Source of the DNA: Apoda limacodes
Lineage: Eukaryota > Arthropoda > Insecta > Lepidoptera > Limacodidae
Reading direction: 5' to 3'
Length of the DNA stretch: 64,000 bases
NCBI GenBank assembly: GCA_946406115.1
Contig: OX291561.1
Coordinates: 7,060,273-7,124,272, forward strand
Under the pieces are notes generated by a model. It was not told the origin of the DNA and did no database searches. It saw nothing but the letters and a program-made list of their open reading frames with translations. Positions 39,917 to 52,200 of this stretch are shown here, piece after piece; within the stretch, counting starts at the first letter, position 1, and the number at the start of each line of letters is the position of its first letter. The translations under genes were made by a program, and so were the position numbers.

Positions 39917-40497
39917 ACATCGGTCAAGTGCAAGTCGACTAGCGCACCGTGGGTTCCGTACCACGATTTACGAAATTTGGTAATAAAAACAAACAGTTAC
40001 ACATTTTTTGTTGTTTAAGCAACGTTGGCCTTGGTCAGTACTTGCTACTACGTGCTTAGCGGCACACTTTTTCTTTGTTTGTGTTTATAAATTACGTAAA
40101 TGGTGGTTGGTACAGGACCCTTAGTGCGCGAGTCCAACTCGCACGTAGCCGGTTTTTTACATCTTTAAGCAAACGTAGACTTTAGTATTTCATATTAAAT
40201 TTAACTTTATACCTCCACGCGTTCTTAAGTAGAAGGGTCCTGTCAGACGACCAACTTTTTTTAATATGTTTTAAATACAAATTAACAAATTTCGGATTTT
40301 TCCCTATATTAATAATGTATGAATTTGCTTTGTGTCAAATTTCATGATTCTATGACAACGGGAAGTACCCCATAGGTTTTGATTTATTTGTAATTGCCAA
40401 AATATTTATTTGTAATTGCCAAAATATAATAATAACAAAAATGACAATTTTTCTGCCGTATTTTTTTATTGCATTGACTTAGAAGCTTGATTTATTT
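39917..40497 (-). repeat. Right arm of the large inverted repeat
   Basis: Reverse complement of 37537-38092. It includes an extra tandem TTTATTTGTAATTGCCAAAA duplication near 40381-40430 not present in the left arm. Confidence 0.85.
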
Positions 40498-40640
40498 AAA
40501 GATTTAAGGGACCGTAGACCTTTGTATATGATATTAATTTTAAGTTAGTACCTTTACGCGTTCCTGAGAAAAGGGTCTTAACAGACAGACAGACTGACAA
40601 AAAAGGTTCCATTTTTCCTTTGGAGGTACGGAACCCTAAA
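40498..40640 (-). repeat. MITE-like fragment
   Basis: AGGGACCGTAGACC ... ACAGACAGACAGACTGAC ... GGAGGTACGGAACCCTAAAA. The right end is a GGGTTCCGTACC-type terminus in reverse, and the left part resembles the 945 and 3208 repeats. Confidence 0.55.
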
Positions 40641-41093
40641 AATGACCAAGCAGGATAAATAGAAAAAAGACCAAAGATAAAACATGTACCTACCGTTAGC
40701 ATTGGTTATAAGTACTAACTAAACATCATACGGTGAAACTGTGTTTTTGTGAGTTAATTTATGTTTTCATCTTATATTTTAATTTATTTACTTGTAAATG
40801 TGATGAAAACCATTGTGAGTAAGCGTGAGACTTCTTAATAGCCTCTCGTTAGTAATTTCCTCCTTACCACTCTTAATACACAGTGTTCTATTTTTTTCAT
40901 ACTAATAGATTCTTTGATGATCCTTTTGAGAGACTTCATAAAATACAGAATGTCTTTTGTTCTTATAAAAAAAAAAAAAAATCAATGTAATTTGCTATCA
41001 CCAATATTAAGTGTACTTTCCCTACAACCGTTGCCTTTCTTGTCAAGCCTGTATTACGAATTTTAAAGGATGGTTTCCTTCGCAGCTAAGTAG
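40641..41093. other. Intergenic DNA, nothing recognised
   Basis: AT-rich, with a poly(A) run near 40968. Confidence 0.5.
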
Positions 41094-41210
41094 GCTTGGC
41101 AAGTTAAGTTCCCTGGTGTTACAAGCGTCCATAGGCTACGGTGACCGCTTACCACAAAGCGGACCGTAAGCTTGTTTGCCACAAAAAAAAAATTAAAAAG
41201 AAAAAAAGTT
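41094..41210 (+). mobile_element. LINE 3' untranslated fragment with A-rich tail
   Basis: CCTGGTGTTACAAGCGTCCA then TAGGCTACGGTGACCGCTTA and GCGGACCGTAAGCTTGTTTG then CCAC is the same 3' end as in the LINE at 18973-19467 (there on the minus strand). It ends in an A-rich tail that touches the start of the 4-kb tandem array. Confidence 0.7.
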
Positions 41211-41639
41211 AAGGAGTAATAGTCGACCAACTTATTAAATGTGATTAGAGAATAATAACATACAACTCTACGGAACTCTAGTCTCCGAGTGGACCGAAAG
41301 GCACTTGGCTGGTTTTTTTAAATGTAAATTGTGTTATTTACGGTAATATGTAAATTATTATTTCTAAAATTGAATTTTTCATATTCCATATCCAGTTCCT
41401 ATGTCAAAATCTAAAAATTCGTGGATAAAGAATTATATTTTTTACATTTTATATTGCAGCAGCCCCAACAAGTAGTAACACACACTTTATTACCAACTTT
41501 GCACATTGTCGCAACATGTCGCAACGGGTTTTGTAGACAGACCTTTCAATATTTTCTGTAATAACATAATATATTGCTGGAGTCAGCAAGAATGTTTGAA
41601 AAATCTTTTTTAGTCAATGTCTACGTCTTTGACGGCTCG

Positions 41640-41800
41640 CGTTTGGTATAGCTCCAAACATTTAAACCAAACGACCTTTTAAGTAAGCTGCCTTGAGTTT
41701 TCAGTTTCAAGTTTTGGGGCGGAGGTTCGATACCGGCGTGTACTAACAAATCTTTTTTTTAATTTCTCAAGTACATGGTTTGATCCCACCAATAGCTTTT
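41640..41800 (+). mobile_element. SINE-like stretch within unit 1
   Basis: GGGGCGGAGGTTCGATACCG then GCGTGTACTAACAA carries a tRNA box-B-like GGTTCGATACC. It resembles GGGCGGAGATTCAAGCCTAG then CGTGTACCAATGAG at 59330. It repeats in the other three units at +4026, +8070 and +12114. Confidence 0.45.
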
Positions 41801-44588
41801 CGGTAAAGAAAAATATCGTGAAGAAACCTGCATTTAATTTTCTTTACATATTTTTAATTTCTGGGCACGTCTGGCTGTCGAGATCAGGCTAACTAAAAAC
41901 ATCATCTTACCTATCTAATAATTTGGACATTTTTTGGAACTAACTTCACTCTGTATTCGACGTGGAGGAAAAAAGATATGTAGCGCAAATAGTTTACAAA
42001 AGAATTAAAAAAATTAAAAATAACCAGATGTACTCTATTCTATTTTATTTAAAAAAAGTTGACAACCCTACATGTAAGTGTTGTATAATATATATATATC
42101 TACTACCAACACAGCCACGAAGCAGTCAAGCTTGTTTCTTATACTTTGTCCCAGATCTTTCAGTTTTCTTACTACCTGAAAAACTGAAGACTGTACAATT
42201 TACAGAAAATATACGAAGCCACCTTCCACCGAAACACTGTATCACAAGCTTATCACCCAGGACTAAAGTGGTTGATAAAAAGTGGCCGTGTTCAACATAT
42301 TCAGCCGCTCACTGGTTCTTTCGTCAATCATACAAACTAGCATTTTTAAATATATTCACCTAATTATTTTAGTTTTAATAAAAAAAAATTTAGAATGGGT
42401 GTTTTATATCCTCAGTAACACAAATATTATTTCGCGCTTTCGAAAAGCTCTTGAAAATTTTATTGTCTCTCAGTCTCATTTCAGTTGCTACCCTCACCAT
42501 GCTCTCGTGCAATAAAATGGGTTTATCGACTCGTAATATTCGTTTGAAGAGAGGCTATTTGGGCAGTTGCCCGCAGGCAGCTCTATAATATAGCAAAAAC
42601 CTTTGAAAATGAAAATATGGCTTATGGTTCTGTATACTCGAATACAGTCACAGTTACATTCATAAGTTTTTTTTTTTTAATAATACAACTTGGCTGGCTC
42701 CATCACCCTCCTTTTTATAACTTTACCTAATTGTTTTATTTGTCCCATTTTCTGCAATTTTATTTTATTTCTCTAGTGTTTGAGAATCTTTTCGAAAATT
42801 TAAAAAATTATTATTTTTGATTTTTTCAAATTTGGTAATAAACATACAGTATTATTTATAAGTTAATTCTTTTAATTTGGTTACTGCTTCAATGAATTTT
42901 AAAGATCTACGAATAAGTATGTATAGTTCATATGAAAAAAAACCCTACGGATTTTAATATTTTTTCTTATGAAATGATCAGTTAATCTAATAAATAAGTT
43001 TATAAATAATATTGACAAAGTTAGTTGGCATTCTGGTCATATTTATTTATACAGAGACCCCTAAAAATTACACATGTTACAAATAAAATTGCTTCAAAAA
43101 CCAAGCAAAGGAAATCGGCGAACCTTTTCTTCTTTTTTATGAGGCAATAAAATGTGTCAGCGTCTATCTAGCAAAAGGTTTGGTTCACATTCAATTTACT
43201 TTAAATGAAGTTTTTTCATAAAGTAGTTCGAATGTAGTTTTTTGAATTTAATTCTTGTATTTGAATGAAACACATACCAAATATTAATAATTGTCTCAAT
43301 AAGAATTGTGCAAATTGAATTGTCAATATTAAGACCAAACAAGTGCGAATCTGACTCGCGAACCAAGGGTTCCGTGGAAACTTTATACATATATCGTCAA
43401 TCAAGGAAATGTTGAAGTTTTTAAAAATGTTAAGCTGTTTTTTTTTTCAAGTACATCTACGCGGTAAAATATATATATTCGTTAAAAAAATTCTAAAACT
43501 GTAAATGTAAGTTTATAAGATACCTTTGAAATATTTATAAAAAAAAGTTTTAAAAAAATCTTGAAATCACATAATATGGTTGTGAATAATGAAAAAAAAC
43601 TTGATAATATGATAAATGAATATATATACATTTATCACAAAAAAAATTAAAATATAGCATAGAATTATACATTTTTTTTTTCAGAAACCTTTAAAATGTG
43701 CGTCTCTATTTTCGCAATTACGTATTAAAAACGTACAACCGCTGTTAAGGTTCTGAGTCAAATACCTACGTCAAAAAAATCCGTCTGTCTGTGTGTTAAA
43801 GTTGTTCTTTCTCTGAGCAACCCCGCATAATATTATGGTATAGTAGTAACTAGTATTTCATCGGTTACATCATGTTTCTTTATAGCATTTCCTCTAAACA
43901 AAGCTAGCTAGCTGCAAGATCTTTATCAACTTACTCGCAACTTAGTTGCTACTTTCTCTATGGTGCTCGCATATCATAAGACTGTGGAGACAAGCCGTAA
44001 CTAGATTGACAGATGTTCCGTGTAATGGCCCCAAAGTGATCACTCTTCAATCTGACAAGCTTGTTTTGTACATAGATGAAGGACTCTTGCGGACCTCTGG
44101 GAAGTGTTATAAATTGGCCGAAAAAATAAAACGAAGACAAGGTTTAGTAAAACTGGCTGAAAAAATTTAGATTGATAAAATTGGCTGAATATATTATTTT
44201 ACGTAGATAATATATGTGTTTTTATAGCGGAAAAAATTACAACTAGTCTAAATAACTCTAAAATACATACAAGTTGTCTCTAACTTGATAAGCAAATTTT
44301 GAAATAAGTATGTACTAGGAAACAAGCATGTCAAGTAACATCCATAAGTGTTTTCTACTAATTTTTTTACGATTTTCGAAACGTTATTGAATATTGATAT
44401 AGAGAAATGGTTTTTTTTCGAAGTTGTAATTGACTTTGGCTACAAAAAAATGTAATAAACTAATTAATTGTGCTTTTTTATCTTATGTTACGGTTACAAG
44501 GACAGGAATATCAATAGTAATATAATAAAGTTAAAGAGTATGTGAGCCGTAAACTGGGCCGCGAAATAATTAATTGTTCTGTACTTAC

Positions 44589-44741
44589 GTTTGATATATA
44601 CCAGTCTCTTTTAACGAGTCGTGTGCGAGTAGATGTATGTAACGTATTCTGTGTGTGACTCTTTGGTGACGGAGTGACGCGCCTCTTCAATCGGTGAGCT
44701 GGAGTCCTTCCTGACAGCTTTTTTGACTCCACTAAATGCAC
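44589..44741 (-). other. Putative first coding exon, unit 1
   Basis: ATG at 44739-44741 opens 51 codons (MHLVESKKLSGRTPAHRLKR ... VKRDWYISN), ending exactly at a consensus donor AAC|GTAAGT (intron from 44588 leftward). The peptide is rich in Arg, Lys, Ser and Thr and is not recognised. A CG-rich block lies upstream on the same strand. No downstream exon was found, so it may equally be an untranslated leader or a chance frame. Confidence 0.3.
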
Positions 44742-44814
44742 AAAACACCGAAAATCACTAAACTTAACGACAACTGGTTCCAGTTAATTTTGAATTATAG
44801 AATTAAAACTGTAA

Positions 44815-44985
44815 TGAGTATCGCGCGACGGATACAGTTTCGTGCGACCGAGGTGCGAGTACCGTTTCTTGCATACAGTTTTGAGCAACTGACGTGCCGC
44901 GCATAGAATGCAAGCGCGAAGAATGATAGCTTACCCGTCACCGGTCCGAAACGGGTGAGTCATTCAGTCTTTTCCGAACAGTATG
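44815..44985 (-). promoter_or_regulatory. CG-rich block upstream of the putative exon
   Basis: CG-rich DNA within AT-rich surroundings. On the minus strand AAACTGTAT occurs twice (with GCAAGAAACGGTACTCGC and CCGTCGCGCGATACTC following). CCCGTTTCGGACCGGTGACG then GG forms an imperfect palindrome. A promoter role is inferred from position only. Confidence 0.3.
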
Positions 44986-44989
44986 TTTT

Positions 44990-45120
44990 TTTTTTTTGTT
45001 CAAATGCGCTAATCTGTGGAATTACAAGTCAGATTTGAAAAATTCTGTTTGCATTTGATAGCCTGATTCTTGAGGAAGGTTATAGGCATCAACTTTACGC
45101 TTAGACTCTTAGGAGCCGAA
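44990..45120 (+). mobile_element. Helitron fragment at the unit end
   Basis: TTTGTTCAAATGCGCTAATC, CAGATTTGAAAAATTCTGTT and TTGAGGAAGGTTATAGGCAT match the internal order typical of lepidopteran Helitrons with GAACGCGCTAATCTC. A GATGATGATGATGA run follows at about 45143. It is present in all four units. Confidence 0.55.
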
Positions 45121-45239
45121 AAAAAAGTCCGAAAGAATCCTGATGATGATGATGAGCACGTGACCGCACGTTGAAAATCTTGATTTTTTCCGTTATTTGT
45201 ATAAAATTCGTATGTTTAGATAATTCATTTAGTCTTTTT

Positions 45240-48200
45240 GAGTAATAGTCGACCAACTTATTAAATGTGGTTGGAGAATAATAACATACAACTCTACGGA
45301 ACTCTAGTCTCCGAGTGGTCCGAAAGACACTCGGCTGGTTTTTTTTAAATGTAAATTGTGTTATTTACGATAATATGCAAATTATTATTTCTAAAATTGA
45401 ATTTTTCATATTCCATATCCAGTTCCTATGTCAATATCTAAAAGTTAGTGGATAAAGAATTAGTTTTTTTACATTTTATATTGCAGCAGCCCCAACAAGT
45501 AGTAACACACACTTTATTACCAACTTTGCACATTGTCGCAACATGTCGCAACGGGTTTTGTAGACAGACCTTTCAATATTTTCTGTAATAACATAATATA
45601 TTGCTGGAGTCAGCAAGAATGTTTGTAAAATCTTTTTTAGTCAATGTCTACGTCTTTGACGGCTCGCGTTTGGTAAAGCTCCAAACATTTAAACCAAACG
45701 ACCTTTTAAGTAAGCTGCCTTGAGTTTTCAGTTTCAAGTTTTGGGGCGGAGGTTCGATACCGGCGTGTACTAACAAAACTTTTTTTTAATTTCTCAAGTA
45801 CATGGTTTGATCCCACCAATAGCTTTTCGGTAAAGAAAAATATCGTGAAGAAACCTGCATTTAATTTTCTTTACATATTTTTATTTTCTGGGCACGTCTG
45901 GCTGTCGAGATCAGGCTAACTAAAAACATCATCTTACCTATCTAATAATTTGGACATTTTTTGGAACTAACTTCACTCTGTATTCGACGTGGAGGAAAAA
46001 AGATATGTAACGCAAAGAGTTTACAAAAGAATTAAAAAAATTAAAACTAAGTACAGATGTACTCTATTCTATTTCATTTAAAAAAAGTTGACAACCCTAC
46101 ATGTAAGTGTTGTATAATATATATATATCTACTACCAACACAGCCACGAAGCAGTCAAGCTTGTTTCTTATACTTTGTCCCAGATCTTTCAGTTTTCTTA
46201 CTACCTGAAAAACTGAAGACTGTACAACTTACAGAAAATATACAAAGCCACCTTCCACCGAAACACTGTATCACAAGCTTATCACCCAGGACTAATGTGG
46301 TTGATAAAAAGTGGCCGTGTTCAACATATTCAGCCGCTCACTGGTTCTTTCGTCAATCATACAAACTAGCATTTTTAAATATATTAACCTAATTATTTTA
46401 GTTTTAATAAAAAAAAATTTAGAAAGGGTGTTTTATATCCTCAGTAACACAAATATTATTTCGCGCTTTCGAAAAGCTCTTGAAAATTTTATTGTCTCTC
46501 AGTCTCATTTCAGATGCTACCCTCACCATGCTCTCGTGCAATAAAATGGGTTTATCGACTCGTAATATTCGTTTGAAGAGAGGCTATTTGGGCAGTTGCC
46601 CGCAGGCAGCTCTATAATATAGCAAAAACCTTTGAAAATGAAAATATGGCTTATGGTTCTGTATACTCGAATACAGTCACAGTTACATTCATAAGTTTTT
46701 TTTTTTTAATAATACAACTTGGCTGGCTCCATCACCCTCCTTTTTATAACTTTACCTAATTGTTTTATTTGTCCCATTTTCTGCAATTTTATTTTATTTC
46801 TCTAGTGTTTGAGAATCTTTACGAAAATTTAAAAAATTATTATTTTTGATTTAAATTATTTTTGATTTTTTCAAATTTGGTAATAAACATAAAGTATTAT
46901 TTATAAGTTAATTCTTTTAATTTGGTTACTGCTTCAATGAATTTTAAAGATCTACGAATAAGTATGTATAGTTCATATGAAAAAAAACCCTACGGATTTT
47001 AATATTTTTTCTTATGAAATGATCAGTTAATCTAATAAATAAGTTTATAAATAATATTGACAAAGTTAGTTGGCATTCTGGTCATATTTATTTATACAGA
47101 GACCCCTAAAAATTACACATGTTACAAATAAAATTGCTTCAAAAACCAAGCAAAGGAAATCGGCGAACCTTTTCTTCTTTTTTATGAGGCAATAAAATGT
47201 GTCAGCGTCTATCTAGCAAAAGGTTTGGTTCACATTCAATTTACTTTAAATGAAGTTTTTTCATAAAGTAGTTCGAATGTAGTTTTTTGAATTTAATTCT
47301 TGTATTTGAATGAAACACATACCAAATATTAATAATTGTCTCAATAAGAATTGTGCAAATTGAATTGTCAATATTAAGACCAAACAAGTGCGAATCTGAC
47401 TCGCGAACCAAGGGTTCCGTGGAAACTTTATACATATATCGTCAATCAAGGAAATGTTGAAGTTTTTAAAAATGTTAAGCTGTTTTTTTTTTCAAGTACA
47501 TCTACGCGGTAAAATATATATATTCGTTAAAAAAATTCTAAAACTGTAAATGTAAGTTTATAAGATACCTTTGAAATATTTATAAAAAAAAGTTTCAAAA
47601 AATCTTGAAATCACATAATATGGTTGTGAATAATGAAAAAAAACTTGATAATATGATAAATGAATATATATACATTTATCACAAAAAAAATTAAAATATA
47701 GCATAGAATTATACATTTTTTTTTTCAGAAACCTTTAAAATGTGCGTCTCTATTTTCGCAATTACGTATTAAAAACGTACAACCGCTGTTAAGGTTCTGA
47801 GTCAAATACCTACGTCAAAAAAATCCGTCTGTCTGTGTGTTAAAGTTGTTCTTTCTCTGAGCAACCCCGCATAATATTATGGTATAGTAGTAACTAGTAT
47901 TTCATCGGTTACATCATGTTTCTTTATAGCATTTCCTCTAAACAAAGCTAGCTAGCTGCAAGATCTTTATCAACTTACTCGCAACTTAGTTGCTACTTTC
48001 TCTATGGTGCTCGCATATCATAAGACTGTGGAGACAAGCCGTAACTAGATTGACAGATGTTCCGTGTAATGGCCCCAAAGTGATCACTCTTCAATCTGAC
48101 AAGCTTGTTTTGTACATAGATGAAGGACTCTTGCGGACCTCTGGGAAGTGTTATAAATTGGCCGAAAAAATAAAACGAAGACAAGGTTTAGTAAAACTGG

Positions 48201-49283
48201 CTGAAAAAATTTAGATTGATAAAATTGGCTGAATATATTATTTTACGTAGATAATATATGTGTTTTTATAGCGGAAAAAATTACAACTAGTCTAAATAAC
48301 TCTAAAATACATACAAGTTGTCTCTAACTTGATAAGCAAATTTTGAAATAAGTATGTACTAGGAAACAAGCATGTCAAGTAACATCCATAAGTGTTTTCT
48401 ACTAATTTTTTTACGATTTTCGAAACGTTATTGAATATTGATATAGAGAAATGGTTTTTTTTCGAAGTTGTAATTGACTTTGGCTACAAAAAAATGTAAT
48501 AAACTAATTAATTGTGCTTTTTTATCTTATGTTACGGTTACAAGGACAGGAATATCAATAGTAATATAATAAAGTTAAAGAGTATGTGAGCCGTAAACTG
48601 GGCCGCGAAATAATTAATTGTTCTGTACTTACGTTTGATATATACCAGTCTCTTTTAACGAGTCGTGTGCGAGTAGATGTATGTAACGTATTCTGTGTGT
48701 GACTCTTTGGTGACGGAGTGACGCGCCTCTTCAATCGGTGAGCTGGAGTCCTTCCTGACAGCTTTTTTGACTCCACTAAATGCACAAAACACCGAAAATC
48801 ACTAAACTTAACGACAACTGGTTCCAGTTAATTTTGAATTATAGAATTAAAACTGTAATGAGTATCGCGCGACGGATACAGTTTCGTGCGACCGAGGTGC
48901 GAGTACCGTTTCTTGCATACAGTTTTGAGCAACTGACGTGCCGCGCATAGAATGCAAGCGCGAAGAATGATAGCTTACCCGTCACCGGTCCGAAACGGGT
49001 GAGTCATTCAGTCTTTTCCGAACAGTATGTTTTTTTTTTTTGTTCAAATGCGCTAATCTGTGGAATTACAAGTCAGATTTGAAAAATTCTGTTTGCATTT
49101 GATAGCCTGATTCTTGAGGAAGGTTATAGGCATCAACTTTACGCTTAGACTCTTAGGAGCCGAAAAAAAAGTCCGAAAGAATCCTGATGATGATGATGAG
49201 CACGTGACCGCACGTTGAAAATCTTGATTTTTTCCGTTATTTGTATAAAATTCGTATGTTTAGATAATTCATTTAGTCTTTTT
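45240..49283. repeat. 4-kb tandem array, unit copy 2 (4044 bp)
   Basis: Head-to-tail with unit 1, joined at TTTAGTCTTTTT|GAGTAATAG. By eye it is indistinguishable from unit 3. Its left half is like unit 4 and its right half like unit 1. The minus-strand putative exon is at 48633-48785. Confidence 0.95.
48633..48785 (-). other. Putative first coding exon, unit 2
   Basis: Same 51-codon frame and GTAAGT donor as at 44589-44741, without visible change. Confidence 0.3.
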
Positions 49284-52200
49284 GAGTAATAGTCGACCAA
49301 CTTATTAAATGTGGTTGGAGAATAATAACATACAACTCTACGGAACTCTAGTCTCCGAGTGGTCCGAAAGACACTCGGCTGGTTTTTTTTAAATGTAAAT
49401 TGTGTTATTTACGATAATATGCAAATTATTATTTCTAAAATTGAATTTTTCATATTCCATATCCAGTTCCTATGTCAATATCTAAAAGTTAGTGGATAAA
49501 GAATTAGTTTTTTTACATTTTATATTGCAGCAGCCCCAACAAGTAGTAACACACACTTTATTACCAACTTTGCACATTGTCGCAACATGTCGCAACGGGT
49601 TTTGTAGACAGACCTTTCAATATTTTCTGTAATAACATAATATATTGCTGGAGTCAGCAAGAATGTTTGTAAAATCTTTTTTAGTCAATGTCTACGTCTT
49701 TGACGGCTCGCGTTTGGTAAAGCTCCAAACATTTAAACCAAACGACCTTTTAAGTAAGCTGCCTTGAGTTTTCAGTTTCAAGTTTTGGGGCGGAGGTTCG
49801 ATACCGGCGTGTACTAACAAAACTTTTTTTTAATTTCTCAAGTACATGGTTTGATCCCACCAATAGCTTTTCGGTAAAGAAAAATATCGTGAAGAAACCT
49901 GCATTTAATTTTCTTTACATATTTTTATTTTCTGGGCACGTCTGGCTGTCGAGATCAGGCTAACTAAAAACATCATCTTACCTATCTAATAATTTGGACA
50001 TTTTTTGGAACTAACTTCACTCTGTATTCGACGTGGAGGAAAAAAGATATGTAACGCAAAGAGTTTACAAAAGAATTAAAAAAATTAAAACTAAGTACAG
50101 ATGTACTCTATTCTATTTCATTTAAAAAAAGTTGACAACCCTACATGTAAGTGTTGTATAATATATATATATCTACTACCAACACAGCCACGAAGCAGTC
50201 AAGCTTGTTTCTTATACTTTGTCCCAGATCTTTCAGTTTTCTTACTACCTGAAAAACTGAAGACTGTACAACTTACAGAAAATATACAAAGCCACCTTCC
50301 ACCGAAACACTGTATCACAAGCTTATCACCCAGGACTAATGTGGTTGATAAAAAGTGGCCGTGTTCAACATATTCAGCCGCTCACTGGTTCTTTCGTCAA
50401 TCATACAAACTAGCATTTTTAAATATATTAACCTAATTATTTTAGTTTTAATAAAAAAAAATTTAGAAAGGGTGTTTTATATCCTCAGTAACACAAATAT
50501 TATTTCGCGCTTTCGAAAAGCTCTTGAAAATTTTATTGTCTCTCAGTCTCATTTCAGATGCTACCCTCACCATGCTCTCGTGCAATAAAATGGGTTTATC
50601 GACTCGTAATATTCGTTTGAAGAGAGGCTATTTGGGCAGTTGCCCGCAGGCAGCTCTATAATATAGCAAAAACCTTTGAAAATGAAAATATGGCTTATGG
50701 TTCTGTATACTCGAATACAGTCACAGTTACATTCATAAGTTTTTTTTTTTTAATAATACAACTTGGCTGGCTCCATCACCCTCCTTTTTATAACTTTACC
50801 TAATTGTTTTATTTGTCCCATTTTCTGCAATTTTATTTTATTTCTCTAGTGTTTGAGAATCTTTACGAAAATTTAAAAAATTATTATTTTTGATTTAAAT
50901 TATTTTTGATTTTTTCAAATTTGGTAATAAACATAAAGTATTATTTATAAGTTAATTCTTTTAATTTGGTTACTGCTTCAATGAATTTTAAAGATCTACG
51001 AATAAGTATGTATAGTTCATATGAAAAAAAACCCTACGGATTTTAATATTTTTTCTTATGAAATGATCAGTTAATCTAATAAATAAGTTTATAAATAATA
51101 TTGACAAAGTTAGTTGGCATTCTGGTCATATTTATTTATACAGAGACCCCTAAAAATTACACATGTTACAAATAAAATTGCTTCAAAAACCAAGCAAAGG
51201 AAATCGGCGAACCTTTTCTTCTTTTTTATGAGGCAATAAAATGTGTCAGCGTCTATCTAGCAAAAGGTTTGGTTCACATTCAATTTACTTTAAATGAAGT
51301 TTTTTCATAAAGTAGTTCGAATGTAGTTTTTTGAATTTAATTCTTGTATTTGAATGAAACACATACCAAATATTAATAATTGTCTCAATAAGAATTGTGC
51401 AAATTGAATTGTCAATATTAAGACCAAACAAGTGCGAATCTGACTCGCGAACCAAGGGTTCCGTGGAAACTTTATACATATATCGTCAATCAAGGAAATG
51501 TTGAAGTTTTTAAAAATGTTAAGCTGTTTTTTTTTTCAAGTACATCTACGCGGTAAAATATATATATTCGTTAAAAAAATTCTAAAACTGTAAATGTAAG
51601 TTTATAAGATACCTTTGAAATATTTATAAAAAAAAGTTTCAAAAAATCTTGAAATCACATAATATGGTTGTGAATAATGAAAAAAAACTTGATAATATGA
51701 TAAATGAATATATATACATTTATCACAAAAAAAATTAAAATATAGCATAGAATTATACATTTTTTTTTTCAGAAACCTTTAAAATGTGCGTCTCTATTTT
51801 CGCAATTACGTATTAAAAACGTACAACCGCTGTTAAGGTTCTGAGTCAAATACCTACGTCAAAAAAATCCGTCTGTCTGTGTGTTAAAGTTGTTCTTTCT
51901 CTGAGCAACCCCGCATAATATTATGGTATAGTAGTAACTAGTATTTCATCGGTTACATCATGTTTCTTTATAGCATTTCCTCTAAACAAAGCTAGCTAGC
52001 TGCAAGATCTTTATCAACTTACTCGCAACTTAGTTGCTACTTTCTCTATGGTGCTCGCATATCATAAGACTGTGGAGACAAGCCGTAACTAGATTGACAG
52101 ATGTTCCGTGTAATGGCCCCAAAGTGATCACTCTTCAATCTGACAAGCTTGTTTTGTACATAGATGAAGGACTCTTGCGGACCTCTGGGAAGTGTTATAA

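Larger units (their letters stand above)
41214..45239. repeat. 4-kb tandem array, unit copy 1 (4026 bp)
   Basis: It begins GAGTAATAGTCGACCAACTT. The first ~2.3 kb differ from the other units at many single sites and by a missing 16-bp segment near 42826 (GATTTAAATTATTTTT in units 2-4). From about 43560 onward no difference from units 2 and 3 was seen. Contents in order: a 7-bp-stem hairpin (41285-41308), a SINE-like stretch (about 41640-41800), AT-rich DNA, a MITE terminus (about 43344-43380), a Helitron-like scrap (about 43905), a putative minus-strand exon (44589-44741), a CG-rich block (44815-44985) and a Helitron fragment (about 44990-45120). Short plus-strand frames such as 41962-42363 are unrecognised. 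Confidence 0.95.

Noticed and set aside
41962..42363. Plus-strand frame of 133 codons in array unit 1 (111 codons in units 2-4)
   Set aside because: Its conservation merely reflects the recent tandem duplication. The start differs between units, there is no recognised motif, and the composition does not stand out.
43196..43404. Minus-strand frames of 62-64 codons in each array unit
   Set aside because: Their first codons are the translated MITE terminus (the GAGTCAGATTCGCACTTG region), so they are not genes.
43946..44170. 74-codon frame RLTDVPCNGPKV... repeated in each array unit
   Set aside because: Overlapped by an equally long minus-strand frame, no known motif, and repeated only because the unit is repeated.
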